In this document: positions 1 to 11,621 of the stretch, piece by piece
Position numbering within the stretch: the first letter of the stretch is position 1
How the letters are laid out: each line of letters starts with the position of its first letter
NCBI GenBank assembly: GCA_944990035.1
Contig: CALYLX010000115.1
Coordinates: 310,001-374,000 of the forward strand
Reading direction: 5' to 3'
Origin: Clitopilus passeckerianus
Taxonomy: Eukaryota > Basidiomycota > Agaricomycetes > Agaricales > Entolomataceae
Length of the DNA: 64,000 nt
Program-made: the position numbers and the translations under genes
Notes under the pieces: model-generated
What the model saw: the letters and a program-made list of their open reading frames with translations, nothing else
What the model was told of the DNA's origin: nothing
Database searches by the model: none

Positions 1-621
1 GAAAGCACTGGAAGAGATTTGATAGAGCAGTAGACGACGCCGATGGCTTTGAGATGGTGATGGTGCAGAAGAAACTGGGTGTTGTGATACCTTTGCGGCT
101 TGTTTCCATTCAGGGAACTCGCAGGCTTAAATGCTTGAACTTCAAGTTAAATACCTTAGTGTGTACTCGTCGACACAAGCATTGACATCAGGATCTTATT
201 CTTTCCGCTTGGCTCCGCCAGCTACAAGAGCGACGGGCGGGTAGAAGACGGGGAAGGATTGCGTTAAGATCAAGACTAAATTCGACAGTGACCGTCCCGA
301 AGCCGACGATTCTGTTACTCCAAGGTTATAAAGGTGTTGTACCCAAGCTGTAAATAGCAAAACGTGTGGCTATGAGTGACCGTCAGACACTTGAAGCATC
401 CGTCCCTAATCAGTGGTCAATCATTCGCCCTGAGCAGGCCAAGTTCCTATCTATCATAGCCTATTGGCAACCGTGAGTTAAATGGAATTCTCAACCACAC
501 TTCTGCTTTAGTTGGATCCAACTGATTGGGCCACACAAATTATGTTCTGACATCTAGGGAATCTCATTATGATTACTGATAATATACACATACACGCGGC
601 ACGAAGAACACATAACACATC
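1..621. other. no gene seen
   Basis: I see no supportable coding region, RNA gene or repeat here. Reading frames are short and carry no recognisable motif. Confidence 0.5.
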
Positions 622-1870
622 TCAGTACGCTTCTATATCCCGGCAGCGCACCAACGCATGATACAACACATCTGAGCTTCCGTCACTGTCTAAACCATCA
701 ACGTCCTCCATGTCTCGAAGAATCTGCGAGATGTACTCTGATGCCCCAGACAAATGGGCAACTCTGGCGCACGCGGCGTGGAGGGCCAAACATCTGGGGT
801 CAGGTAGAGGGTATTGAACTGGATCGTGAGTTGTGAATACAACTGGGTCTGATATGCCCCTGGAGAATACCGGAATTGTAGACCTCGCAACGTAATGATT
901 TGTTGGCCCTGAAAATAGGATTGTAAGTGTTGTATGGGCCTTACAGTTCTTTTGCTTGCTCACACTTGGGTGCTTCTCCAACCAAGGCCTCAAAGTATCA
1001 AAGGCGCCATGAACATCGGGCCCTGGGGTAAGAATACTCTCCAAACGATGGATGTTTGCTCCGTTAAGCTCCGTGATAGACTCTATTTGGCCAAATCGCG
1101 CCAAAACAGCATAGGCAGACGATGCATAAGCGGACTAGGTCATACAAGTTAACAGAAAAGTCATAACCCCAATACTTCGGGAAATTACCTTTTATCCTCT
1201 CCAAGGCCTTCATTCGTAGAGCGGTCGAATATATACGCCGCATGCGTCGGTGTTCCCACCGTGCCGGGATCGTCAATGAGTCCCGCTTCTATAGAAGCCA
1301 AATCAACTTTGCCGGTGAGCATACAGCGGAAACCATCACGTAGCAGGGCCTGTGAAAGAAAGTTTAGCACAAAGCTCTGCAAAGCGGGATGACGACATAC
1401 CTTCTTCTTTGCCTCATGGTGCCTTGAGGGAGTCTCTGTGAGGAGCGGCGTATATGCGTCCGCCTGGGCAATAAACGAGGAGGAGGAGGGATGACTCTTG
1501 GGAGTGGGCGTCCGACCTTTATTTAATTGGACTAGAAATAAGTAGATGCGTTAGGTTCCACTATAGTGATTGAGTTGCTGGGCTTACAACAGCGGAGAAA
1601 ATGGTTCTTATATAACTCTGCTAACTGCTGCATTTCAGCCTCTCCCGACGCTCGATTGATCTATGAGGTTATGATGATTCGGCCTTCGGGCGTCGTTGCC
1701 TCCCGAATCATGTAACCCAAGAATCTTGCGCAGATCAAAGGCGTGAGCTTGAAAAGTTTGGCAACGTGCTCGTGAGTCTCTTCTAGATCAAGGCATCGGC
1801 CGTAGGCGGTACGGCTATCGCTCTCCTGCGTTGCCTCGTATGGATTGGGGCGGGGAAGACTGGTTGGCAT
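622..1870 (-). pseudogene. HNH-nuclease-domain protein, probably a pseudogene
   Basis: Read leftward from an ATG at 1870, pieces of a familiar agaricomycete HNH-domain protein appear in order. An N-terminal part contains LICARFLGYMIREATTP. The HNH core contains ALLRDGFRCMLTGKVD, then THAAYIFDRSTNEG, then ELNGANIHRLESIL. The tail contains LPDPRCLALHAACARVAHL and ends at 622. HNH (HNH_2-type) domains bind a metal and cut nucleic acid; the role of these fungal members is unknown. Two defects are visible. After IIITS an in-frame TAG (about 1661-1663) interrupts an otherwise open frame where the family carries coding sequence. The reading phase across the intron before AYAVLARFG also does not close by one base with the only evident acceptor. 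An unusual intron could rescue either point, so loss of function is likely but not proven. Confidence 0.7.
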
Positions 1871-2226
1871 TGCTTTGGAGGCATTAAAGTTGGCTCGACC
1901 TCATCGCAGTGGGCCTCACAAGTTTGTGCTGGTCAATCAATTTCGCGCGACCGCACTGTTTGTGCGCGACTTCATTGTTTGTGTGTGGAGTACAAACGGA
2001 GCAGCATAAGTTCGATGGAGTCTAGAGAAGAGACTCGTAGTGTATGACAACAGGAAACTATACACATAGTTTAGTTACAATTTAAATTCGTTCACATATG
2101 CTCCCTAACAGAATTCGTCAAATGCTACATCGTCTATCGTACATCTATAATTTCGTGGGTCTTGGGTATCGTAATAAATAGTTCTGTCGTAGGGTGGTTC
2201 GTGCTATCGTAAGGTCCGAGTCCAAG
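1871..2226. other. intergenic, no gene seen
   Basis: Spacer between the start of the HNH pseudogene and the 3' end of the FAD monooxygenase gene, both on the minus strand. Nothing recognisable. Confidence 0.5.
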
Positions 2227-4104
2227 TCAGATGGTGGATTCCAGGCGCCGCAATGCATCTTGATGGGAGGCCGAGACAGAGCTATTCCAGGTCCATTCCC
2301 AATTTTTCTTCACGTCTTCCCCAAGCGAATGCAACCGGTCCACGAGCTCTGGGCCAGAAAGGCGGTCCACGTCATAGCCGGAGAAGCTGAACTGGTGGCC
2401 GTTCCACCTTGACCACTTAGCCACGTTGTGTGCGATGGGCCTTCGGACTTCATCGTATACTTGTAGTGCGAGGTGGAGGTTTGATCGATTGGTGCGCTTG
2501 TGACCAAGAACGGCGGAGAGGATAAAAGCATCCTATGACGAGATGTTAGAGTTGTCATAAACATTAGACGGAGATCAAGTCCCTAACCTCGATGGCTTGC
2601 CCAGCTCCGGAGCCTTGGTGTGGCATCATAGCATGTGCCTGCCATAAATGTCAATTTTACTAGAATAAATCCGGTCAGAAGTCACATACCGCATCTCCAA
2701 GCAGAGCGACTCGGCCGTTTACAAAAGACTGCACTGGCTTGACGGTATGGATTGCCCAACGGAGGGGTTTGTCGACACACTGGAGGTTTTGTGAGTAAAC
2801 GTACTGAGCCTCGAAGACAGACCCTTACGCTGAGAAGTTGGCGAACTTCTGGCTCCCAATCGGAGAAAAATGGTGCAAATTCCGAGGTCGCAGTGGGACC
2901 AACCCAAGCTCCAGGGAACACAGAATATTCCCTCTGATGTTCCATGGTGAAAGCAACGAAATTTATTTTCCGGCCAAAGTCAATCGGGTAGGCGAGAATG
3001 TACTGTCAAAATCAAGTTAGCTGGAGAATTTAACTGTTTGATTGCTTAGAGAGTCTCACCCCGTCTTTACCCAAGTACTAACGATTGGAGGCAGGTCAGT
3101 GAAGAGATCACATCGAGTAGGGCTGCAGACTTACTTGAGTTGGCTTTCGGAAGGTGGGATGGTTAGGAGCTTGAACTTTTAATCGTTCTGCCGGAATCAA
3201 GCAACGATATGCATTCTCTCCACTCCATTTGGGGTCAACCGAGGATCGATGTTCAGCAGCCTCGGATGGCCTGCCTCTTGCTTCTGACAACTGGGCCTTC
3301 TCCTCTAAAAGATTTCTTCGCACCGCGGACTTCAGTCCATCTGCCCCGACGAGTACATCGCAAGTAGTCGTTGATCCGTCTTCGAAGAAGACTTCAATGG
3401 GTCCTGAACGATGCTGTGTATACGACCGGACGCGCTTGGAGCAATGGGTTCGACATGAAGGGGGAAGCTTCGAGAGAAGCACTTTTTGGAAGTCGGCGCG
3501 GTGAAACGCCATCAGGGTGCCTATACGGGGGCCATGTGAGGAAAGCCCAAGCCTTGCCCGAGAACCAGTCCGTACCTTTTGTAATCAATTGGTAGAAATC
3601 GAGGCCCTCCCTCTGATCGCTCTTCCTGTACCTAAAGGATTTTACTAGGACCAAACCAGTCAGTCGGTGTTGGGGTTTGCATTTACCGCCAACAACTCAC
3701 CTGGGCCATCGGTCGGTTTCATTTCACAGCAACGAAGTAGACCCTCCTCTAACCCAAGCTTCTTGATAATCTCCCACGGACCTATCCAGCAAGATCAGCA
3801 TGGGGAATTACCAACAAAGTGAGGACTTACGAGGCCATATCCCAATTCCCGCCCCGATTTCGGCCAGTTGGCTGGCGCCTTCGAAAATCTCAACGTCAAT
3901 ATCCGGGAACTTTGACAACGCAACTGAGAATGATGAGTGAGTGTTAGTAAACCACATTTTCCAGTAAGTTTAAGGACGCACCAGCGGCAGTCAACCCCCC
4001 AATTCCAGCTCCACTGCGGTAACACAGTGATCAGGCAATCATCGTCATCGGATGAGAATCTACACATACCAGATAACGACTCTGAACCTATGACTTGAGC
4101 CCAT
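2227..4104 (-). CDS. FAD-dependent monooxygenase, salicylate-hydroxylase-like
   Basis: A multi-exon flavoprotein of roughly 450 residues. The ATG at 4104 opens MGSSHRFRVVI, and the next short exon gives CGAGIGGLTAA, the Rossmann GxGxxG motif that binds FAD. Exons follow with EIGAGIGIWPR, RGPYIGTLMAFHRADF, VLVGADGLKSAVR (the DG motif of class A hydroxylases) and LLGDAAHAMMPHQGSGAGQA (the GD motif near the flavin ribityl). The end is AKWSRWNGHQFSF to ESTI and a stop at 2227. The first exons close in phase: 4104-4070, 4013-3982, 3923-3831, 3781-3701. Such enzymes use NAD(P)H and oxygen to hydroxylate aromatic acids or related compounds. The substrate cannot be read from the sequence. No membrane anchor or signal peptide is seen, so it is probably cytosolic. 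Confidence 0.85.
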
Positions 4105-6835
4105 GGTGTCGACAAGAGAAGGGGACGAGGGGAAATATGGAAACCCAGTAAACCCTCATCTGCTTTATGAATGGAAAAATGCAAATGACACGGTTGGACC
4201 GGACAGCCATTTCGGAGAGCAGGGCTATCCAAGCGAGAATCCCTGACGTTGGGTGGGGTTCAGAAGTGGTTGCCGGAAGATTATTGTGAGGTTGATAGGG
4301 TTGAGCCGAAGGGTCCCACGATTCGGTCGCGTTCATTTCAAGCATGTGTTCGGATTGGATCCAATGGCCCTAAGCAGCCCATCTGAACGAATTCTGCAGC
4401 GACGTAGGTTTTAGGTGAACATTTGGGGTCAAATGATCGCTGCGTCGTGCAGGGACACTTCTACCAAGCTTCGCAATCGGGATCAAGGGCGAGGCACACG
4501 GATTTCTTGTGCTCACCAAAGTCTGATCGCATCTCTGTAAGCTGGGAAGCCTCAGCCAAATTGAAAACATTGCAGAGTGGTATGGCGTTTGTAGTTCATA
4601 AAATGCAAGCGACGTCTGGTGCGCTAGAACGCTATGATAGATGTACGACATGAAAGGAGAATACCACGGTCGCATGCGAATTTCTCGGCCTGGCGGTCGA
4701 GATGCGATTAAGCATGCTGCCATGAGGAGGAAAACATTGACATATCAAGTAGTCGCCTGTTCCTTCATCGATAGGAAGTGCCTCGCGTCCAGTTGGCTGC
4801 CTTAGGGTACCTAGATCTTTGTAAGGTTCCAAGGATCGCCGCTACCAGTCTGTCCCGCGTAAACCGCTGTTAGCTGCGGCAAGAGAATCTCTGGCCGGAG
4901 AAAGTTTGACGATTGGAAAACCTCGCTGACTAATTCCAATCAGTTCCGACTGTGCCGGCCCTTCGGCAAGTAACATCCATTTGCGGCCCAGTTTAGTTGG
5001 GTGACGATATCTGAGTGATTCAAGGGCCAGGAGGCGGCAAAAGTCAAGAGAATGTGGGTAAATTCGGCGTTCTATCAAATATACTAACCAATTAAGGGTC
5101 AGTCTCTGAAGGAAAAGCTGAAGATCCCGTTCTTGGGGGCGAATGAGCCGGAAAGAATCGCAAGCCAGCAACTCCGCGAGAGGATATGATTCAACACATC
5201 CAATCCCTTATTTCCTCTTATTTCAACAGGGCCTGATTAGAATGAGCTGCATTTGTGCTAAACACATGTGGCGCAGACCTACGCGACTCTAGCGTAATCT
5301 AGCAAAAACACCACATTAACTTGCCGGACAGTCGGTTTTTAAGCATTCCTTTCCAAGGAAATAAATGGTCCGGGTAACAGGGACACTGGATGATCTTCGA
5401 AATGGTTCGAGAGCCACCAGATGCCTAACATCGTCTAAAAGATCGTTGGGGCTGGTGGATGGATGGTTGCCTTGACTTCGAATGCCACTGACGAAATTAG
5501 ATATTCCACTTCAGGGGGGTTGTAAGGGCGGGATGTCTGTAAACAAGCCCAAGCACCCTCTGGCGGTCTTCACAATAGGCACCTACGGCGAGTCTCCGAT
5601 ATCCCATGGTTCTTATGCCGCCTGGATCGCGTTTACCTTACGGTACGGAAGCCGCAAGTAATTCGTAGTCCAATATACGTCTACATCTGCCGCGAGAGAG
5701 GCATTCCGACACCTGAAAAGCTTGATTACTACAATTCCCCTTCCTCAAGCCATCACCAGCACTCCCTGGCTCGCACTTCCACGGCCTCAACTTCCTGTGG
5801 TAACAATCAAAATCGAGAAAGGGGGTTAGGTGGTCACAACCAATGGGTTTTTTATGAGGATCTTAATGCGGTAAGTAGCCATGGGCTTGTATAAGGCTCA
5901 GCCACGAATATGTTCACTGCCTTATCCCTCGTGCGGCAAGTTCACGCGGAAATTCTGGTCCTTATGATGCAGTAACTCTAGAATAGAATTTACCGGCGGA
6001 GTCGATGTTTAACTGCCTCCGAGCACCGTGCAACATGGAAGGTCCTTCCACGATGCCGTCGGCCTATATAGTCACGCACTCTCTCATACACGCGGCTTGT
6101 TCCCATTTTTCTCGCTCGTGTATGCTGAACTTCGAGTCCAGTGCGATTCCTCCGCATATCGCCATGTCATGCTAATCCATCAAAGCCACGAGTCCCTTTC
6201 TTTTCGGACTTCGGACTGATTCCTTCTGTCTAACGATGCCAGAAACAGGTAACTCTTTACTGCAATCACTGATCACCTGCTACTATTAACCTATGGTTCT
6301 CCGGACCCGTTTACTCTACTTATACTGTTATGATGTCTTGTTCATTATTATGTGCTAAGAACCACTGTCATCAAATTGCAGGGAATTGTATTCTCCAAGG
6401 AAGATTGATTAAAGCATGGGCTTGACACAGTGTATCACCCGCTCTAATCGCTCCGACTCAGGGTCTTGGACGACGAAGAGCAACTCCCCCAAACACCCTC
6501 GAGACGTCATGAGGCAGGGATGATGTGCGAATGTTCTCAGAATATAAAACACCTTCATCTGGGCGGAAACAGAGGCTCACGGGCAAGGACCCGCGGAGGA
6601 GAGGTTCATTAGCGGATACTCAGTGCCAAATACTCATGGTAGTATTTGTCGATCGGTCTGAAAAATCCCCGTGCAGGGTACAGCGAAATGAAGCATGGGA
6701 TCATGGGATTGACAAGGAAGAAACAACGAAAACATGTCTATGGGAAGTGCATCATAACGTAAAATGTAATAAGAACAACAGATGCCCTGTCTGTACTGAA
6801 TACCAAGTTCGTCCATCATTCATACCTGCGACTTT
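4105..6835. other. long intergenic stretch, no gene supported
   Basis: About 2.7 kb between the monooxygenase start and the 3' end of NUP53. Several 60-118-codon open frames occur on both strands, but none has a recognisable domain, intron logic or credible neighbours. The promoter of the monooxygenase must lie at the left end. I see no transposon ends. Confidence 0.45.
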
Positions 6836-8242
6836 TCACCACCCGAAAATAAGATCTGACACCTGACCTAGCATACCCTTGCTGGCAGGCGCAGTCGTGC
6901 CCAGCACGGGAGCCGATTGTGAATGCTGCATCGCAGGAGCGGAACCACCCCACGCCCTAGTAGGTTGAGGCTGAGCCACTGGGTCTATGTTCTTCCTGAA
7001 AGCGGACGTGGAAGGCGCTAGCCTTATCGGCGTGCCGACGTTATTTGCTGCGGGACCATGTGACGGTGTGCTGGGCGTTGGCTGGTCCACTGCCATACCG
7101 TCTGCATCAGGCTCGTATGCTTGCGCAGGCGCCTGGGCATGGGGCGAAGGCGTGAACGTGTTGATAGACGCAGCGTTGTGGCCAAACGTCATCTCAGCCT
7201 GGAGCGGGTCCTATAATTGTCGGTTATCAATATGATGATAGAAGAAGATTGAAGATTATTCAAGGAATCGTTCCAGAAGGTGGGACAGAGTATAAGGAAA
7301 ATACTTACCGCAAACTTGGCTCCAACCATCCAGCTTCCTCCCAGGATTTCGCCGTTCTTTCTGACGGCGCGCAAGGCATCTGCCGGGTCGTGATAGCCTA
7401 ATCTGAAGCAGTTGACAATGTCTGCATTGGTGTCCGGTTCAGTCGCAGAACCCAAGGATTTAAAGTATTCAACAGCAGAAGTATATCTATCCAGGGGGTA
7501 ACCAAAAACAACCACGTATATCGGTTGCTGGTTCGTCTGCTGTGGCGTCGAGGAAGCTGGAGTGCGTTGCTGTCGGCGAGGAAATGAGGAATTTTCTAGT
7601 GCAGACGCCTAATGAAAATAGCATGTCTTTAGCACGTTGTGGGGTGCCACTGGTTACAACCGAAAGTTACCTTAGGTTGGAATCGCGTCGAGTTGCTGAA
7701 ATTTTCGGTGGGTATATCATTGACAGAACTTGTCGGAGGTGCGTCTTCGTCGGCCAGCTTCTGACGTTGCCTTTTAGGGAGAGATGAGTTCGCATTCACG
7801 TCCCGATGTTTTCCTACATACCTTGAGCTTTTGAACATCGAGTCCATCCCAAACTCGGACGTGGAACCCCTAGAGGCCAACTGGTTGATCTGTGCCTTGG
7901 TCTGCACGATTGGGACTTCATCTACGCGTTGGTTGCCTTGGGGTGAATTCTGTGTGGAACGAATAAATTCCTAATTCTCTGGTAAGAGGCTTGAACGACA
8001 AACATTGATCTGGGACGACTAAAATCATGCTGGTTAGACATAAGTATGTTTCGGCCAAAAGAAGGACACCTTACCACGAGATATCCTGACTGATACTGGC
8101 TTCGTGACTGTGAAAGACTGTCGCCAAAAGGTGTTGACAAAGGTCCGCTGGTGCTGGTTCCTGCCCAAGCATTAGGAGAGTGGTGGTGGCCTGTGGTAGA
8201 CTGGGACATGCCAGCAACAGTGAATGGGGAGCCCGAGTACAT
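6836..8242 (-). CDS. NUP53: nucleoporin NUP53/NUP35 homologue
   Basis: A minus-strand gene of at least five exons, about 330 residues. The N-terminal exon (ATG at 8242) reads MYSGSPFTVAGMSQS and is Ser/Gly/Gln rich. It is followed by VDEVPIVQTKAQINQLASRG. A central exon encodes the NUP35-type RRM: VVVFGYPLDRYTSAVEYF, a conserved aromatic position in VNCFRLGY, and GGSWMVGAKFA. The last exon is Pro/Ala rich and ends SDLIFGW with a TGA at 6836-6838. That short C-terminal amphipathic helix is the membrane-contacting tail typical of Nup53. The protein is a scaffold nucleoporin that binds Nup155/Nup170 and Ndc1 at the nuclear pore membrane and dimerises through its RRM. A single-copy housekeeping gene is expected. 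Confidence 0.88.
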
Positions 8243-9964
8243 GATTACGAATGTCGGTGGTCAACGTTGTAGCCAGTGAGCACAACAGTTCAAAGACGCG
8301 TTGAACGTTGAACGCCGTGGGCACTTTGTTTGCTTCTGTTTGACTCCAGAGCCGTCGGCTTCCCCGCTCCGGTCGCTCATTTTTTGAAGTCTCCATCCAT
8401 CTCCGTGTCAGTGCACACCTTGACTTTCAAAGAGCCTGGTCTAGTTCTGTGCAGACGACGGAGACGAAGCTAGCTACCTAAAATTGCCTAAACTGCATCT
8501 AGGTGAGTCAGGATGATGGTGCAAGGGTGGTTATGCGATTTGGGTTCCATACTTTCGATTCACGGCTACAGTTCAAGTTCTTGCTGGTGATTCGGTACGC
8601 GAGATGGTATGCTTAACACGGTAATGACGGTAATAACTACAAGAAACACAAATAATAGCGATGTCGTTCCGGTAGTAGAGTGTCGAGAGTACAAGCATCC
8701 ATGTAGTACAGTAGATGCCTCCCGGCTGTATCACAACACATAATGATGTTCGCGCAGAATATGGGCGAGAGTATATGTCCAGGTTGCAGATGTGGATTGG
8801 AAAATTCGCAATGCTTATGGTCCGACATGTGCATAGTGGCTCGAATGACCATGACACATTGTAGCAAGGAGCTACCATTGCTGGCGATGGCTCGCTAGAA
8901 AAGGAACTGGAAGGAGGAACTGTTGTGATGGGGACCCTCCATACGTTCGAGGCGATTTTGGGCGAAGGCGGGATATGTTGCTTGTTGGGGACTAAGGACG
9001 TCGTAGAATGTTTGGGAACTACTGCATTAATAGTTCAGGCCAGGCGTCGTCCGATGATCAGCTGTGTCCAATTTAGTGAGTCCGCAGATGGAAGGGATGA
9101 TGACGATGGTGATGTTTATTAGGAAGGACACGATTTATTCGGTGAGCATGGCGAGTAACAAAGCGCCAGCAGTCCATGATTATGAAGTGCGCGATTGGAA
9201 TTGAGCCCGCCGCCATGGCGAACAAGATTGCAGAATTCGGAGAGGTGATGAAGTGCATGGCCAGCTGCCGATTACGCCTAGGGGAAGAACACTGTCGAAC
9301 AGTGAACGGCGCGTCGCCGAGAGCCTTCAATATAGTGTGTATATATACCAATTGCTGTTCGGGTTAGGTGCGACAGTTTGAATTGAATCTGACATACGGG
9401 TGTCCGGAATGAAAGAGACTAAAAACACTCATCCGTAAGTATGTAGTCCAAAATCCGCAACGAGTTCAATCGTCCCATGGATCAAGCTTTCTTGAAGGAT
9501 CTCAGAGAATATCTTGAAATTGAAGCAAAGAATTCCAATGCGTAAAGCGCTGACCGCCCCGACGTGGTTTCGAAGTAAGTCAATGGACGCTCAGTCCAGC
9601 GACCCTGGACCTTGTGTTTGCCCACACTTCGGTCCGCCAAATATATGACTTGGCCAGGGAAGCCATAGACTAGTGTGGGAGTCAAATTTCAGGCAGAATA
9701 CAGTAGGCAATTGCACCTGTAGTTTTCCACAAGATTATACGCTTGCTGAGTTGGTCCAGCATAGCCTGGGGGTCTCTCGCAACTGTTTGCGGTACAATGT
9801 AGCGGCAACGGAGCAGCTAAGGAGGATGTGCCGTGATGGTCGATTGATGCAGAATCAGTTGGCACGGACCGAATCGCCGAATCAGGAGTGCAGTTCTTGG
9901 CTCTTTGTTCATACTACCACCAACGCAATCTTACAGAATAACTCCCGGTCGTAACTCTTCAGAA
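8243..9964. other. intergenic region between divergent genes
   Basis: About 1.7 kb between NUP53 (leftward) and an F-box gene (rightward), so it should hold both promoters. Scattered 60-100-codon frames on either strand show no domain. I support no gene here. Confidence 0.45.
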
Positions 9965-11476
9965 ATGAATCAGGAATCCGGCTACAAGAATGAACATACC
10001 CGTATTACCCGAAATGACATTCCCGCTGACCTCCTGGAAATCATCCTGTGGATGATCGCAACTGGTCCCAGCCACGAATTGGAGGACAGGGGGAAAGGAG
10101 CTGTGGCGATTTCTCAAGCCTGCAGAGCATGGAGAAGCACCGCTCTGGAAGCTCGAACTGTTTGGGCCAGCGTAATTGATTTTGAGAAGCATTCTTTCCT
10201 GTGGATTGAAGAACTCATTCGTCGTTCTGCGCCGGCCCAATTAGATTTCGGGATAGTCGGCTCGCCAGTGTACACCTATCGCAAAGATGTAGCATCCATA
10301 TTCGACGGTCAGTCAGAGGCCAGGGCACGAATTAGGGCAATTAGTCTCCGCGTGGGCGAGCAGGATTGGAAACCCTTCGATCTCCACTTCTGTCAAGAAT
10401 TGCCCCCTCACATCGAATACCTAAACCTCCAAAACCTTGCCCCTTCTTTCCGCATTTTCGTTTACCCCGTTTTCATTGAGAGGCGCCAAATCTCATCCCT
10501 TAGATGCCTTCATCTCAGATCAGTTCGTTTTCGCATTACGGATGGAGCATCCTTCCCCAATCTAGAAGAGCTCTCCATTGATTACGGATATGATGAACAG
10601 GTGTACATACCGCAGCTGCCGCTCTCCGACATGTTACAATTCTTAGAGAAAGCCCCCAACCTACGTTATCTTGCTCTTATGGACTCTCTAGTGGCGCCAA
10701 CCGAGCCTTACGATCACTTGGCTTCGGTGCAACTGAATCGCCTCGAGCTCCTATTGATCGATGGTACTGCAGGCGCTTCTCATTCTTTGATGAACAAGCT
10801 TTGCATACCTACCGACTGTGGCTTGATGATTTGCTTCTGTCCGGAGAGTCCATTTTACGAGATCTGGGTGCGGGATTTCATCGAATCGCGATTGCGGTTG
10901 TGGCAGGACGACAGTCCTGATCGTTCATTCCATGCCCGCCATGTCCTTCGAGATGATCTGATCTCCTTCGAAAATATCATCGTAGACCACACTTACCATT
11001 ACCGAGATCTCGCCCTGGACATATTCAAGGGGAAATACACTTCGCCAGATCCACCTCTCATGATTCGACTACGGACAATGTTCACATCCCTCTTCGTCTC
11101 GTTATTCTCTACCTTTCGATCTACTTTTCCAACCACGACGTTCCTCAGGCTATGGGTCGAGTGGGACCCGCAGGACGGCAGTGGCGAGCGAGTATTCGGG
11201 GATCTGGTCCCCGATTTTTGCCAAATGGTCAATCTTCAAACCCTTGAAATACTCAATTCCTCGCACCAATTCCTCTTCCCGATGCTTCAGCAAACCCCAC
11301 TTGGTCCAGGCTCGGTCCAGTTACCATCTTTGAAGATGGTGAGATTTCTGCCCTTTTCCTCCCTTTCTACGGATAAGGGGGAACTCAAGGACATTTGTGC
11401 CTTCCTTCGTTGGCGTACAAATCGTGGATTTAGCGTCCCCAATCTTGACCCTCCCGAGCTTTTCTCATATCCGTAG
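9965..11476 (+). CDS. F-box protein with leucine-rich-like tail
   Basis: A single uninterrupted frame of 503 codons; the first ATG of the frame is at 9965. Residues of about 15-70 form a fungal F-box-like segment: NDIPADLLEIILWMI, then ISQACRAWRSTALEARTVWASVIDF. F-box proteins recruit substrates to SCF (Skp1-Cul1-F-box) ubiquitin ligases through contact with Skp1. The remainder has irregular leucine-rich stretches such as ISSLRCLHLRSVRF, FPNLEELSIDYGY and LLIDGTAG, typical of the large agaricomycete F-box family and presumed to bind targets. It resembles the F-box genes at 18.4-23.3 kb in layout (F-box, then VWASVIDF/IWALIIDY) but is well diverged from them. It is intronless, unlike its housekeeping neighbours. 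The target is unknown. Confidence 0.8.
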   Translation: MNQESGYKNEHTRITRNDIPADLLEIILWMIATGPSHELEDRGKGAVAISQACRAWRSTALEARTVWASVIDFEKHSFLWIEELIRRSAPAQLDFGIVGSPVYTYRKDVASIFDGQSEARARIRAISLRVGEQDWKPFDLHFCQELPPHIEYLNLQNLAPSFRIFVYPVFIERRQISSLRCLHLRSVRFRITDGASFPNLEELSIDYGYDEQVYIPQLPLSDMLQFLEKAPNLRYLALMDSLVAPTEPYDHLASVQLNRLELLLIDGTAGASHSLMNKLCIPTDCGLMICFCPESPFYEIWVRDFIESRLRLWQDDSPDRSFHARHVLRDDLISFENIIVDHTYHYRDLALDIFKGKYTSPDPPLMIRLRTMFTSLFVSLFSTFRSTFPTTTFLRLWVEWDPQDGSGERVFGDLVPDFCQMVNLQTLEILNSSHQFLFPMLQQTPLGPGSVQLPSLKMVRFLPFSSLSTDKGELKDICAFLRWRTNRGFSVPNLDPPELFSYP

Positions 11477-11621
11477 CCTAGCACACATCACAGACTCGTC
11501 GGCAGAAGAAAAATGTTCACATACGAATAGTCAAACATTATTTAGTACTAAAGATATCAACATCATACGACATTAACTAGATCCAATAAATAACACCACC
11601 TATTCCTAACTTCTGCATAAC

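Noticed and set aside
9905..9964. Longer start of the F-box gene at 9905
   Set aside because: The upstream codon is TTG; the first ATG of the frame is at 9965 and the F-box lies after it.
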